60,000 bases of DNA from Symbiodinium natans (GCA_905221605.1 CAJNDS010000236.1:583501-643500); one strand, 5' to 3'; shown: positions 20,985 through 31,970, counted from the first letter of the stretch. The notes: a model not told the origin generated them from the letters alone. A program made the numbers and translations.

Positions 20985-21189
20985 TGTATCTACAAATGTA
21001 TTGTGTGTGCGGGGGGGGGGGGGGCGCGGTTGGGACGGCTGCTGGATCCCAACCCCAAGACTATGAACAATACTGCCCGTTCTCGCGGAAGCGGAGTCCC
21101 CTTGTAATGACCCCAATTTATTCACTGAAGATCCGCGGAAGCCCTCGGGCGTTTTCAAGGAATACAAGGCACCCGCTCAAATTGTTCTT

Positions 21190-21214
21190 TGATCGGTTCC
21201 TTTTCTTGACACAG
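21190..21214 (+). promoter_or_regulatory. Possible spliced-leader acceptor upstream of the RING-CCCH gene
   Basis: A T-rich run, GGTTCCTTTTCTTGACACAG, ends in AG at 21214, 129 bases before the ATG. Dinoflagellate mRNAs receive a trans-spliced leader at such sites. This is inference from position and base composition. Confidence 0.3.
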
Positions 21215-21343
21215 CCAAGAGGTCTGCGCCATGTCATTGCTGGCTTCGGCGCAATTCTGAAATTCTGGGCCCAAGAAGGTTCTCGGGTTCTCACAAACCG
21301 TAGGCTCATGCGCACGCATCCTTCAACCTCGCACAGTTGCTGA

Positions 21344-23410
21344 ATGCGGTCGCAGTCACAAGTGGAAGCCGCCTGCCTTCGGCCTGACGGTTCCCTCTTT
21401 AATGTCCCGATTCCTTTGCGGAGCCTGGTGGTGAAAGGCACCAGTGGCATAGCGGAGTGCGGCGAACGCTTAGCTCAGCAGCTGAGCTTCGGTCACTTCG
21501 GAGTACCAGGGGATGTGATGCCGCCAGGCGTGCGCTTGAGTGAGGTGCCTGGCGTCAGCGTCATGGTTTTGCAGCTGCGGAGTCCAGACAGGGGGTTTCT
21601 CTTGGCCGTGCGACCGAGCAAGAGCCTACCTCCTTTCCCGGAGAACACTGTTGCAAACCGAATGCTCTACAACCAGCAACTGCGTGTTTTCGGCTGTGCA
21701 GTCTTCACGCGCCACAACTATGACGCCCAGAGTGCGGCAAACAGCTATATTCCAATTGCTGTCACGGAAGCGAAGGCTTTGATTCAAGCGCTGCCTGGTA
21801 GTGTGGCGCTCGTCGCAGAAGCCCAACGGCTTGCAGCAGCTCGGAAGGCAGAGCGGGAGCTTGTGCATGAGTTCACTGCCCAGCCACTCGCAGTCTCGGC
21901 CGCCTCTGCCGCTGCTGACTCTGGCCGAACCTTCAGCATGCGCTCGTTCGGCACTAGCCAGACATCGAGAGCTGCCGGACCTACTATCCAGGCATCGAGT
22001 TCGAGTTCTGGTGCGCCGATGGCAAAAAGCACCCCATGCAGTCCCCCGACTCCCTCGCAGCCAGCCGCGAAAGCTCCGCAGCAGCAGCGAGGAACTTGGG
22101 GACCCACCACGCACCTCGACAGGAGTCAACGGAGTGGGATCTCACCTCCGTGGAAGACAACCCAACCAAGTGCCCAGACCCGAGCAGCTTACCCGGCTTG
22201 TCCGATCCCTGCCGATCCTTGCCCCATCTGTGTAAACACTTACCAGATGACGCATCACATCAAGCAAAAAGCCATGTGTTGCAAACAGCGTGTGTGCTCA
22301 GAGTGCAGCACAGAGATCTTGAAGCGAGCCGGCTTTGGCGGTCGGTCGCCTTGTCCCTTCTGCCGTCATGTTCCCCTAGAAGTGCAGAATGCAACCTCAG
22401 ACACCGAGGATGCACAAGAGGTGGAAGAAGCGCGGCAAGCACGATTGGCTGAAGATCGCCAGCTCGCTGAAGTGTTACAAGACATTGAGGACGAAGGCAT
22501 GGCATCATTCGCCAATCGGCTTGCTCGCCAGAACCCTCCGAGCGAGCCTTCAGGAAGGACGTGGTTGGGCGTGGCCCAAGAAGGCAAAGTTAAAGCTTTG
22601 GAGGCCGAAGTTGCCCAGCTGCGAAGGTTGCTCGCAGCAAGGCAGGCCCCAAGCGTTCCTAAAGCCCGTGCACAGACGAGCTCAAGTCCCACTAGGAGTC
22701 ATGGCCTAGGCGGCGGAACCTTCAAGACAGTGCTTTGCCGTTATCACCAAATCGGCCGATGCTCCAAGGGCTCCGCTTGCACATACGCCCATGGCGAGGG
22801 TGACTTGCAGAAGCCGCACGCAGCCTACACAGCGCCCAGCAGCAGTTCGGCACCCGTCCGAAGAGAGCCGGCCAATTACAAGACTGTTCTTTGCGAGTTC
22901 TTTGAGCGAGGCTCTTGCAGGTATGGCTCTCAGTGCACATTCGCGCATGGCGCCGGCGACTTGCGGGCAACTGCAACTGGGCAAAGCCGAGGAGCAAGCA
23001 GTGCAGTCAAAAATTGGCTTGCAGCACGTAGCCTGTGTTGTCAGGCAGGGCTCGGCACCCGCGTAGCACAAACCATGGAGGGGCAGACCGAGATAGCTTC
23101 TTGGCGTCAACGCTTACAAGATGCCAAGTTCAGAAGGCAACCATTTTCTTTCCCTCCAACACTCAGTGCTGCTGATCGGAAGGTGCTCCATGTGCTTTGT
23201 GATGAGCTCGGCATCCGACATGAGTCACGAGGTGACGGAGCCAACCGTTGCGTTCATGTCTTCTTCGATGCAGTCTCAGACGTAGGAGGGCCCGATGAGG
23301 AGGAGCACATGGACTTCAGTTACGATGAAAGGGAGTACAGCGAGCATGAGGTGTATGACGACTTTTACGATCACTTCGACTTAGGTGATGACCTGAGTGA
23401 TGAAGAGTAA
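21344..23410 (+). CDS. RING + tandem CCCH + R3H zinc-finger protein
   Basis: A 688-residue intact single-exon gene; an in-frame TGA directly precedes the ATG. Residues 293-340 form a RING-type finger (C293-P-I-C296, C312-C313, C318-x2-C321, C337-P-F-C340), of the CC-containing kind seen in Sip5/DA2-like E3 ligases. Two tristetraprolin-like CCCH fingers follow, each led by K-T-V-L-C: C465-x7-C473-x5-C479-x3-H483 and C517-x7-C525-x5-C531-x3-H535. Residues about 590-643 look like an R3H nucleic-acid-binding domain, with R612-x3-H616 and DELGIRHESRG. The last 35 residues are highly acidic. The first 150 residues match nothing I know, and 190-280 are Ser/Pro/Ala linker. Likely role: an RNA-binding ubiquitin ligase acting on mRNA or mRNP proteins (inference). 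The absence of introns, unlike the other genes here, could reflect reinsertion of a cDNA. Confidence 0.88.
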   Translation: MRSQSQVEAACLRPDGSLFNVPIPLRSLVVKGTSGIAECGERLAQQLSFGHFGVPGDVMPPGVRLSEVPGVSVMVLQLRSPDRGFLLAVRPSKSLPPFPENTVANRMLYNQQLRVFGCAVFTRHNYDAQSAANSYIPIAVTEAKALIQALPGSVALVAEAQRLAAARKAERELVHEFTAQPLAVSAASAAADSGRTFSMRSFGTSQTSRAAGPTIQASSSSSGAPMAKSTPCSPPTPSQPAAKAPQQQRGTWGPTTHLDRSQRSGISPPWKTTQPSAQTRAAYPACPIPADPCPICVNTYQMTHHIKQKAMCCKQRVCSECSTEILKRAGFGGRSPCPFCRHVPLEVQNATSDTEDAQEVEEARQARLAEDRQLAEVLQDIEDEGMASFANRLARQNPPSEPSGRTWLGVAQEGKVKALEAEVAQLRRLLAARQAPSVPKARAQTSSSPTRSHGLGGGTFKTVLCRYHQIGRCSKGSACTYAHGEGDLQKPHAAYTAPSSSSAPVRREPANYKTVLCEFFERGSCRYGSQCTFAHGAGDLRATATGQSRGASSAVKNWLAARSLCCQAGLGTRVAQTMEGQTEIASWRQRLQDAKFRRQPFSFPPTLSAADRKVLHVLCDELGIRHESRGDGANRCVHVFFDAVSDVGGPDEEEHMDFSYDEREYSEHEVYDDFYDHFDLGDDLSDEE

Positions 23411-24003
23411 AAGCTTTACCCTCGGAGCGCATTACCTGACAGCAATTCTTCCGAAGAGACAAAGCGCGGCTTCTTTGCCAGCTTGAATGGTTTAGCCGGC
23501 AGACGCCGTTCCTTTGTATCCTGCTCCATGGCCCACCTGTCTTGGCCGCTGTTAATGCTGGCTCTCATTGCACGAAGACCCTATACGAGTACAACTATTA
23601 AGAACGCCATGGCCGTCGCGGTGCTGCCCTTAAGCTTGCGCCAAGGCATGATCCCGTTTGCCAGTGCAGATATGTCTTGGGGCTTAGACGTGAAGTTGCC
23701 CTCACAGACCCGCGCCAGAACCATTCTGATCCATTAGGCGCATGGCATGATTCATGTGAAACTATAGAGAAGAAATCGACAACAATCTTGCCGCATCTGA
23801 CTGAGGGCACGGAGTAGGGACTATTCCAGATGCTTCGTAAAGTTCGTAAATTTTATAGTAGGCTTTATGCCCAAACGGGTTCGGGGCTTAATTCATGGGG
23901 CTCAGCCCTGAACCCGAAGCCTTGGGACCCTTGGGGCCTCTGGAGCCTCTGGGGCCCCAGGAGCCCCTAAATCCTGAAACCCTGAACCCTAAACCCCCAA
24001 ACC

Positions 24004-24025
24004 CGGGTTTAGGGTTTAGGGTTTA
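24004..24025 (+). repeat. Telomere-like repeats, short
   Basis: CCCTAAACCC followed closely by GGGTTTAGGGTTTAGGG, so both orientations meet here. Confidence 0.85.
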
Positions 24026-24129
24026 TAGGCCACCCTCTTGTCCTGGCAATAGTCAGGGAGTGGCCCGAGGCTCAGCAGTAGACAGTCAGCGCGAGCTTGC
24101 AGGCTCGGAGGTTAGTACGCATAGCAATC

Positions 24130-24546
24130 AGGAGTCATGCGAGTTAGTATGTCGCCTATAGCACAAACATGCACGCCGGCAGGGGCATCTACTCGTATCT
24201 GTCCTGCTTTTCCCCAGCATGCCGATGTGCCCCTGCGTTGGCGACATAGCCTCGCTACTTGCCACCGCTTCAATGCGGGCTGCGGACGAGCGGGAGATTG
24301 GGATGCGGAGAAGTCCGTCAGACCAGGAGGACAACTCTTCGAAATCAGATATTGTGCAAACCCTACTATAAGCCGTCAATCTCACCAAACCCCCAAATGG
24401 TTATTTCCCAACATAGGGGGTATCCCTTCTATACATCACATAGAACAGAATCCCCTTAAAGGGACCCCCCAAAAAGGGTACCCCTGTTTTCGGAAACCCC
24501 CTCTTTAACAAACGCCCCAGGCGCTTTCAACTTCTGAAGCGCTCAT
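24130..24546 (-). CDS. Small spliced gene, 5' part, unknown protein
   Basis: On the minus strand an ATG at 24546 starts MSASEVESAWG. This exon (24546-24516) would end before a GC donor at 24515-24514. The next exon begins at 24362 after TATAGTAG and continues FAQYLISKSCPPGL to a segment with GQIRVDAPAGVHVCAIGD, down to about 24130. The join G + GG keeps phase. The 153 bp intron holds a family A element. An alternative frame in the second exon is also open, so the model is moderate. No family recognised; later exons not found. Confidence 0.42.
24390..24507 (+). repeat. Family A element, copy 7
   Basis: CCCCCAAATGGTTATTTCCC at the left and TGTTTTCGGAAACCCCC at the right, with GAATCCCCTTAAAGGGACCC and AAAGGGTACCCC inside. 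Closest to the element at 13298-13430. It lies within the proposed intron 24363-24515. Confidence 0.7.
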
Positions 24547-24585
24547 GTCTCCGGCGACACCTGACCGGGTGGACTACGAGGCTGA

Positions 24586-24652
24586 ATTTAGGGTTTAGGT
24601 TTTAGGTTTTAGGGGTTAGGGTTTAGGGTTTAGGTTTTAGGGGGTTAGGGGT
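24586..24652 (+). repeat. Degenerate telomere-like block
   Basis: TTTAGGG units mixed with TTTTAGG and GGGTTAGG variants. Confidence 0.85.
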
Positions 24653-24837
24653 GCTCTTATTGTAATCTATCTTCACTGGATTTAAGACTTCTTGTTGGAC
24701 TGGAAGTCACTTCTCATGGAATTAGTTTCTTGTTTATTGTCTTTATCATCCTTTATTTGGATTCATTTATAGTTTTCATATTTGGTCTAGATTTTTTTAG
24801 TTTCTGAAGCGCATTATGTAGGGGTTAGGGTTTAGGG

Positions 24838-24913
24838 GTTCATGGGTGTAGGAGTTCAAGTGTTTAGGAGTTTAAGAGTTTAGGAGTTTAGGAGTTTAGG
24901 AGTTTAGGAGTTT
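24838..24913 (+). repeat. Variant repeat (GTTTAGGA)n
   Basis: About eight 9-10 bp units of the type AGTTTAGG, a telomere-related unit with A inserted and a different period. Confidence 0.85.
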
Positions 24914-25029
24914 GGGTCTGCAGGTCCCCGTATCTGCCATAGCCACAGCTGCAAACCAGTCAACTGGGCGGGTTCCCCACATCAGGGCAGTACGCTTTTT
25001 GCGGGCTCTTATATTGCAAGGGAATCTCT

Positions 25030-25069
25030 TCTTTTTTTTTTTTTTTCTCTCTCTCTCTCTCTCTCTTTG
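25030..25069 (+). repeat. Poly-T followed by (CT)n
   Basis: A run of T and then ten CT dinucleotides. Confidence 0.9.
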
Positions 25070-25290
25070 GGATCCATCTTTGGGGCTCCTTTTTCTTCGT
25101 AAGCCCCAGTTGAGCTCCCAAGTTGAATCTTACAAAGCCATATAAACTCAGGAGCGTAGCCTGGCGATGGCCTTGTGCGGCTTCACGTTGACTATACAGA
25201 GGGGTTGATGCAAGCGGTCCCGCGCCGCGGACACTCCAGAAGCGAAATCACTTGTGGATCACTTTCGAAAGGAGCCACTAGAGAGAAGAA

Positions 25291-26400
25291 ATGGACCTCA
25301 TAAGCGTAATGCGGTCGTCTGGGCTTGGGGCTTATGGGGCCTCACAGTCTCATTCAAAGGATCCGAGGATCTTATTGAGTTTGTTGGCCGCACGCACCAC
25401 GCTGCCACACCTTGTGGTGGTAGTGGTGGCGCTGGTGTTGCTGGTGGTGCTGCCATCTTTGCGTAAGGTCTTCAACCGAACCCTAAACTCACCTCAAAAA
25501 GAAAGGCAAGAATCCTCCCGAAGTCCCGGGGACACCAGGCTGCAGACCCTTAGATTCAGAGTCTTCTCGGGCTCTGCAGGATCTTCGGGCTTCGGGATTT
25601 TCACCGAAAAAAAGTCCCCAAGCGGGGCCCGATCACTGAACGTGCTTCCATGGCGGGGGGGGGAGGGCAAAGAAGGAACCAAAACAAAAACCCAGAAACC
25701 CTAAGCATCCCTATAGGCCCTATAGGCCCTAAAGCTCGCCCCAAAACGAGATTGTTACGGTCAGGCCGAAGATGCGGTGACGATTGACTACTCTCACGGC
25801 TGGCGCACTGTGCTTGCTCAAGCTGCTCCCGCGATGGTGCGAGGTGGCCCGGTGGTGGTGAAGGCCTTCGTTTGTTCTGGTGGGGGCGCAAGCATGTGCG
25901 TGGGTGCGTGATTGTCTTTGTGTCTCTCGTTTGTGAGTCTCGTGTGGGGTGTGTGGGTGTGTGGGTGCGGGCGTGGGGGTGTGGGTCTGGGCATGGGCGT
26001 GCACGGGGGTGTGGGTGTGTGGGTGTGTGGGTGTGTGGCTGCGTGTGTGGGTCGGCGGGCGGGCGGGCGTGCGTGGGCTCATCTATACAGGCTCGCTCGC
26101 TTTCCCGAAAGTCCACGTGCTTGTGTGTGTGTGTGTGTGTGTTCATGTTTGTGGGTGGATTGCAGTCACTTCTCCAAGTTGGACCTTTCCCACGCGATGA
26201 GGACGCCCAGAACCACCAGTACGATCTTGTTTGGGATTCCGACAACAGCCACTTCCGGCTGCTCTGTGAGCCTGGGCCGAGGTCGTTTCCCCTTCAAATC
26301 CAGCGGCGGAAGGCGCGGGTTGAGAACCGACGTAGCCCAACATCCAACACAATGCGATCTCTACAGAACACTGAGCACCCTAAGGCCCTAAAGCAAGAAC
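25291..26400 (+). CDS. Spliced gene for a single-pass membrane protein
   Basis: Three exons join in phase. Exon 25291-25467 starts at ATG and carries a polar N-terminus of about 35 residues, then a strongly hydrophobic segment (LPHLVVVVVALVLLVVLPSL) bounded by R-K, before a GT donor. Exon 25765-25879 follows TTACGGTCAG and reads AEDAVTIDYSHGWRTVLAQA and onwards to VVVKAFVCS, before GT. Exon 26179 onwards follows TCTCCAAG and reads GPFPRDEDAQNHQYDLVWDS, then a Pro/Arg-rich part. The G + TT join restores Val. Topology suggests a type II (signal-anchor) protein with the conserved-looking part outside or in the lumen. The 3' end near 26400 is uncertain. The second intron is TG-rich (25880-26178). 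No family recognised. Confidence 0.6.
25925..26150 (+). repeat. TG/GGTGTG-rich minisatellite in an intron
   Basis: GTGTGGGTGTGTGGGTG-type repeats and a (TG)10 run, inside the second intron of the 25.3 kb gene. Confidence 0.85.
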
Positions 26401-26814
26401 CCACCACCCCACCGCCCCCCCCCCCCTTTGCATTTGAGCTATGCCAATGCATCAATAACAAAATGCACAAGTCATTATACCAAATTTTGGACTCACATCG
26501 AATCAACAAGTACTTTACAAAATCCATATTTTTTTCGTTTTGTTGTTTATGTTTATCAGGGCCAGACATCCATCAATTTGGTTTGACAAACATGAAACTT
26601 GCAAAACTAGAAAAAACATGACAATAATCACAAAAAACACAACACATCCTTGATATTCATTGCAAAACCCTCTCCGTTTTTTACTTTCAGATATTAACTC
26701 ATTCCATGAATAATTGAACATTATTATGGTGTTTGATAGTGGATGCTTTGTATGTAATGTTGTTTACGTTTTTGTGTTTATAAACATACCAATAAGCAAC
26801 AAGGTGTTAATAAT

Positions 26815-26990
26815 TCATATATATATATATAACTTTATAAATATTAGTATAAATATATGTAAAAACATACATAAATACATCTATCTATATATATATATAT
26901 ATATGTATGTTTGTATATGTAGATATTGCAAAACGAACTTTTATATATATACATATATATATATATATATACATATGTGCTTGTCATCAA
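26815..26990. repeat. AT microsatellites in an AT-rich stretch
   Basis: Several (TA)n and (ATAC)n runs. 26420-27170 is AT-rich and without coding signal. It includes a poly-C/poly-A tract at about 27060-27088. Confidence 0.9.
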
Positions 26991-27194
26991 CATGTACATA
27001 TTTAGCACAAAATGTGTTCAACTACTGCTTTCTCAGCCACTATACCAATAGCTTAAGAACCCCCCCCCCAAAAAAAAAAAAAAAAAAAGTACAAATGTTC
27101 TTCCTTATAAGGGTACTGCAGGGATTATCATCTTTCATATTTGGGGTTCTTATGCAAATAGTAGAACAAGGCTAAACCCTAAACCCTAAACCCA

Positions 27195-27690
27195 ACAAGG
27201 CTGGCTGGCATGATCATTGGCATCTTGGAGGGGCTCTTGCCAGTGAGGTTGTGGAGGGCATGCGGGAAATGTTGGCGACGAAGCAGAAGCTCCCGCGCAG
27301 CGTTGGGAATAAGAGGAGGGTGGACAAGTTCGTCCGAGCAAAGCTCTACGAGTTTTATCAGCATGAGATGATGCTCTTAAGGCGAGGGTTGCAGGAAGGA
27401 AGCAGTCCTCAGCCCTCCAGGATACTGGGGGAGGGGGGACCTTCACAGCTAGCTGCGAGTGCGGAAGCCGTCAGAATTGCAATGGCCTATGTCGAGTGCG
27501 AGTATTTCGGTCTCTGCTTGCTGCTTGAGGCAGACTGGCTGCACGCACATGCGAGCAATGAAGGAATTGCTTTTCCAGGGAGATGGACAGCAGATTTTGT
27601 CGCTGAGTGGGACGCGCGCCTCCTGTGCCTCGGATGGCATGGACAGGATGAGATGCACGCAAGACTTCTCGACCTGGGGCACAGGCTCCC
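27195..27690 (+). CDS. Candidate coding region, unknown protein
   Basis: After AACCCAACAAG an open plus-strand frame reads HLGGALASEVVEGMREML, then a basic helical part (KFVRAKLYEFYQHEMMLL), then VRIAMAYVECEYFGLCLLLE and, further on, FVAEWDARLLCLGWHGQDEM. The composition is even and protein-like for more than 160 codons. The first in-frame ATG is at 27260, but coding probably begins upstream. One or more introns may be hidden. No family recognised. It probably belongs with the exon at 27987. Confidence 0.45.
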
Positions 27691-27986
27691 CTTTAGCCTC
27701 CTTGGAAGCTTTTTCTCTTGTTTGTCTTTGTTTTTGTCCGATTTTAGATGCTTGGAGCCTCTTAAGACCTAAAGAGAGAATGGAAAGTGCACTGAAGGCT
27801 CTTTGTAGTCGGCAATGCGCAGAGCATCGAGCGAGATGTCATTGAGGTGGTGAAGGACAAATTGGATTTTGGCTTTTGGGGGGCCTATAAGTTTGGGTTT
27901 AGGGCTTATGAGGATTTAGGTTTCGGAGGTCAGGCGGGTTATAAAGATCATAATAGGATCTCAACTCCGGCCTCGGGCAACCGCAG

Positions 27987-28218
27987 GACAAGCTGTGTGA
28001 TCTAATGGAGAGCCACCCGCGGGTCTTCGAGATCATAGGCTGCCGCTTCCCAGAGGAGTTCCACTACCTCCTTGCCTTTGCGCACAGATGCTCCGTCGCA
28101 GTGACCCTGCTCTTTGCTGAGAGCCAAGATCGCAGAGGCCTGCTGGAGAAGATGAGCTACAAGAGCATTTTTGCTGGGGCGGCGATGTTCTCTGTTCTTT
28201 CCAGGGTCTTCCCACCCT
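27987..28218 (+). CDS. Candidate downstream exon of the 27.2 kb gene
   Basis: Following the acceptor GGCAACCGCAG the frame reads DKLCDLMESHPRVFEIIGCR, then FPEEFHYLLAFAHRCSVAV and a Lys/Glu-rich helix, closing after 28200. It starts in phase 0. No ATG is needed if it continues the upstream exon. Unknown family. Confidence 0.42.
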
Positions 28219-28789
28219 AGGCCATGCAAGAGTTGTCGGTCTCCATGTGATCCTGCATCAGAGAGCTGCAGCTGCAGAGTTTCGAGAGATGGGGGCTTGA
28301 GCGTCCGGAGTGCTTGGGACAGCCGAGTGTTTGGATGGTCACTGAAGGGCTTCCAGCTCAGGGAACAGCGCAGCCTCAGAGCCGACTGCAGACGACAAGC
28401 CGTGGGCAGACTTGTTATCGTACTTCCCACCGAGATCCAGACGTTAAGGCAAGACCCCTACGCAGAGATGAGATGAGATGAGTCAGTGGGAACAAGAGCC
28501 TCTTTTCCCGGCGGCTGCATAGCTCTGACTCTTGACATGCTTTTCTTCGCAAGGTGATAGGGTTTGTCTGCATGTGAGTGAGCCATCACCTACACCCTCG
28601 AGCGTGGGGTCCCTGGTGTCATGAGTGGTTCGGAAGCAGGGTTGTGGGATTGCCGTTATCTTCAACGAACCCTCGAAGTCCACAGAAAGATTTCACCAAT
28701 GAGGGCAGCTCATGCTCTGCTGGCTACAGACCATCGCGAATGAAAGGAATAACCTGCTGCTCGATAGCTCCTAGGTCTGAGCCCCTTGC

Positions 28790-29090
28790 TTGCAAGATGG
28801 AGTGTGCAAATCACTCTTGTTTCAAGCAAAACGTGGACATTTCTTTGTTTACGAGTACCAGTGCAGAGGCCATCGTATTTCTTGTTCGTGTCAAAAAGAT
28901 TGTGTTGCTGCATTGGCAAGCATGAAAACAAGCAACCGTATTTCGCATTTCATATCGAAGTTTTTCGAAAGCAAGATAAGTTAACCAACGAAAGCCTCTT
29001 GAATAAAGGGTACTCTTTGGTAGCATTGCAAGTATCAGAAGCTAGCGCGCTTCTTGACAATCTTGGACGGAGTGTTGTTATGAATTAGCA
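28790..29090 (+). repeat. Diverged island repeat, forward unit
   Basis: Contains GAGTACCAGTGCAGAGGCCA then TCGTATTTCTTG, matching the unit starts at about 32762 and 33072 and, in reverse orientation, the AAGAAATACGAT units at 37170 and 37450. Confidence 0.6.
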
Positions 29091-29617
29091 AGCACAAGAA
29101 GTTATTGCCTTTCTCATCTCACGCTTGAAAAGGACAAATTGTAAACGGCTGCGCACGCGCCATCTCGGCAGCCGGGCTGGCCCAATGTGGGGTGTCGCGT
29201 GCTCATCGCAGACGAAGGAAAGCCAGGTCCTATGTCACATGCAGTTTAGGAGTACTTGGAGGTTCAGGGTACGTAGGTAGCTAATTAAAAGTGTAGTTAT
29301 AACCCACTTATAAGCCCCTTAAGTACTCTAACAGGGTTATACTTGGGTTTTAAGTACAGTTATAATTGGGTTACGAAGTAGCCTGAACCCTCAAGGAGGA
29401 GGGCTAGGAGGTTTGAAGGGGGGTCCCGGAAGACCCCCTCTTGACTAAAGGGTATTCTTTCCGGACATGAGCTCTCCCAAATATGTGGCGGTTCTTGTTC
29501 TCACAATTGAAGGAAGCGCTCCGGAACCAAAACGCCCAAACGAAAACAACACTAGAAGAACACCAGGCAAAAACAACTTGGACGTACAGGCTGATCATGA
29601 GCCAAGAGAGTTCCGGA

Positions 29618-29725
29618 TTTGTTTGTTTTGTTGTTTTGTTGTTGTTTGTTTGTTTGTTTGTTTGTTTGTTTGTTTGTTTGTTTGTTTGTTTGTTTGTTTG
29701 TTTGTTTGTTTGTTTGTTTGTTTGC
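29618..29725 (+). repeat. (GTTT)n tetranucleotide microsatellite
   Basis: More than 20 GTTT units, with irregular TTG/TTTTG at the start. Confidence 0.97.
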
Positions 29726-30626
29726 GGTTTGGACCTTGCCATGGCAGGCACGTGTTTCTATTTCGCGACAAAGTAGCCTGGACACTGCGAGCACGCACGG
29801 CGGTAAGTCTAACTCAACTCACATTCAACAACAACTAAGGAACAACAAAACGATGAAAGCAAAACCAACACAACCAAAACAAATACAAGCCAATAACAAA
29901 AACAAACCCGACAAACAAAACCTAAAGCACGCGAAAACACATGTTTTGGGGAACTGTTTGGTTTTGTTGGATGTTTGTGGTTTTTGGTTGTGGTTCCGCT
30001 AGACTCCCGTCGCTGTGTTTGAGACTGACAAATGTGTGTAATCCCCCCTCAGAACGCAGCGGCTGAGTTTTACCGCTGAACCAATCTACAACATACCTGA
30101 ACCCTCTTGCGTCGTTCTTTTTCAGGTTCCCACTGTGGAAACCAAGAATTTCAGGTCAGACCAGAAATTTTTGGCAGGCCCATTTCCCGCCCAAAAACTC
30201 TTGACAGGCCCAAGTGCTGCCAGCACTACAAAGATGAGCATTAGATGATAGCACAGCTTTTAACACAGGAATTGTGCTACAAAGGCTCATTTGGTGGTTG
30301 CCGTTGGGGTTTGATTATCTGTACGAAGTGATGGGAAGGCTCCGCACATCCGACCAGTTGGTTTATTCAGTCTTGACCTCTAGACGCAGCAAAGCCTAAC
30401 ATGATCCTGTACCCCAGGCTTGGGGAGCCGAACAGCATTCTCGAACCCACAATTTCTACTGGAGGGCAAAACACTCAAAACATATTCGCCATATGTTGAC
30501 CTAAGTTTATACTGTTTTATGTACAGGTCAATGACACCTATCTACCGTACTGGACCATACAGCGGCAGACATGTGGAAAGGACTGTTTATCACAGCTACA
30601 CAAGAACTAGAAAGGCACAATACACA

Positions 30627-30660
30627 CACACATATATATATATATATTTATTTATTTTTC
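30627..30660. repeat. TA and TTTA microsatellite
   Basis: (TA)n then (TTTA)n, with CATA/CATACA repeats up to 30705. Confidence 0.85.
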
Positions 30661-30902
30661 TTCTTTTATACATACATACATACAGACATACATACATACA
30701 TATGTACCGTCAACAAACCCAGCAATACACATATTTTTTACATACACACATACTTTGCATAAATTCTGCATATGCGCAGTGCAGGATATATATATATATA
30801 TATATATGTATGCTAACCCCCCCCAGGACCTACCTCGCAAAATCAAAAAGCCCCCAAAAAAACAAAACAAAAAACCAAATAAAAAACACAAAAACTTTGG
30901 GA

Positions 30903-30922
30903 GACTAGTCGCCCAGGTCCAG
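30903..30922 (+). repeat. Hairpin core motif, copy 1
   Basis: GACTAGTCGCCCAGGTCCAG inside a 37-base hairpin: GGGA-x-ACTA pairs with TAGT-x-TCCC, GCCC pairs with GGGC, loop AGGTCCA. Confidence 0.85.
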
Positions 30923-31950
30923 GGCATAGTGTCCCATTTGTTTTGTGTTTCTTTTTGTGTTTGTTTTTTTGGTTTTGTGAGTCCTGCCGAGGACTCGCCT
31001 ATGACTGCCACCAAACCCTAAAATTAGGGTTAAGCAATTAAGCCTAAACCCTCAACCTTTAAACTAAAAGGGTTTAGGGTTTACGTGAAGGCTCTTGTGT
31101 AGTTCTTTTTTGGGTTTAAGATTTAGATTTAAACCTAAACCCCTTGGGGCCTAAACCTTCATGGTTTAAGGTTTAGGAATTTAGACCTAAACCCTAAACC
31201 CTTTAGGGTCAGAACCCTTAAGCCCTATAGGGCTCTAAAAGGTTCAAACGCTTTAACCCTACTGGTGCTGAAGATAAACATGCCCAGACCTAGTAAACCC
31301 TATAAAGTTTAAAGGCTTAGGGCTTTTCAGGGTTTATATCTGAAACCCTCACGGGGTTATAGGGTTCGAAGGTTGAGGATTTGAGGTTTAGACATTACCT
31401 GGAGGATTAAAACCTCATAACCCTATAGGGCTTGAGGCTTAAATCCCTAAACCTTAAATCCTAGAGGGTTATGCCTATGTTTGTAGGGGCTTGCCTCCTG
31501 TGGAAATGCAAAGAGAAAGCAGAAAAAGTACCCACATCATGTATGTATATAGGGCATATGTATTGTATGCAAAATTCAGATAATTTAGAAGGAAGGAGGG
31601 TACGCCTCGAACCATAAGACTAGGAAGAATGCGAGTGGGGACGCGAGACTACTGTGAGCACTGTTTCCTGGGATCTTCCACCAGGCCGCTAGTAGCGGGC
31701 TAAGGTTTGAATGCCTAAACCTCAAACCATGAAGGTTTAAGCTCTATGGGTTTAGGTTTAAATCCCTAATTTTTAAACCCTAAACCATTAAACCTTAGAC
31801 ATATAGGGTTTAAAGCTACCTCAACACTAAACAGCCACAAAACTGGAAAAAAAAACTGAATATCCAAACAAACCCCACAAAAAACAAAAAACAAAAAACA
31901 AAAAACAAAACAAACAAAACCCCCCAACAAAAACATTGGGACACTATGCC

Positions 31951-31970
31951 CTGAACCTGGGCGACTAGTC
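31951..31970 (-). repeat. Hairpin core motif, copy 2
   Basis: Reverse orientation; one change (CTGAACC for CTGGACC). Confidence 0.85.

Noticed and set aside
23483-23737. 84-codon frame after the RING-CCCH gene, in the same reading frame
   Set aside because: It starts with TTG and lies after a clear stop. It may be 3' untranslated sequence; read-through is not supported by anything seen.
25601-26245. 214-codon minus-strand frame, His/Pro/Thr-rich
   Set aside because: It is the complement of the TG-rich intron and of two plus-strand exons that join in phase.
28786-29088. 100-codon frame in the AT-rich island
   Set aside because: It overlaps a repeat unit found in diverged form at 32.8 and 33.1 kb, where the frame is not kept open.
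29404-29838. Frames with Phe-Val-Cys-Leu or Lys-Gln-Thr-Asn repeats
   Set aside because: Translation of the GTTT tetranucleotide microsatellite.
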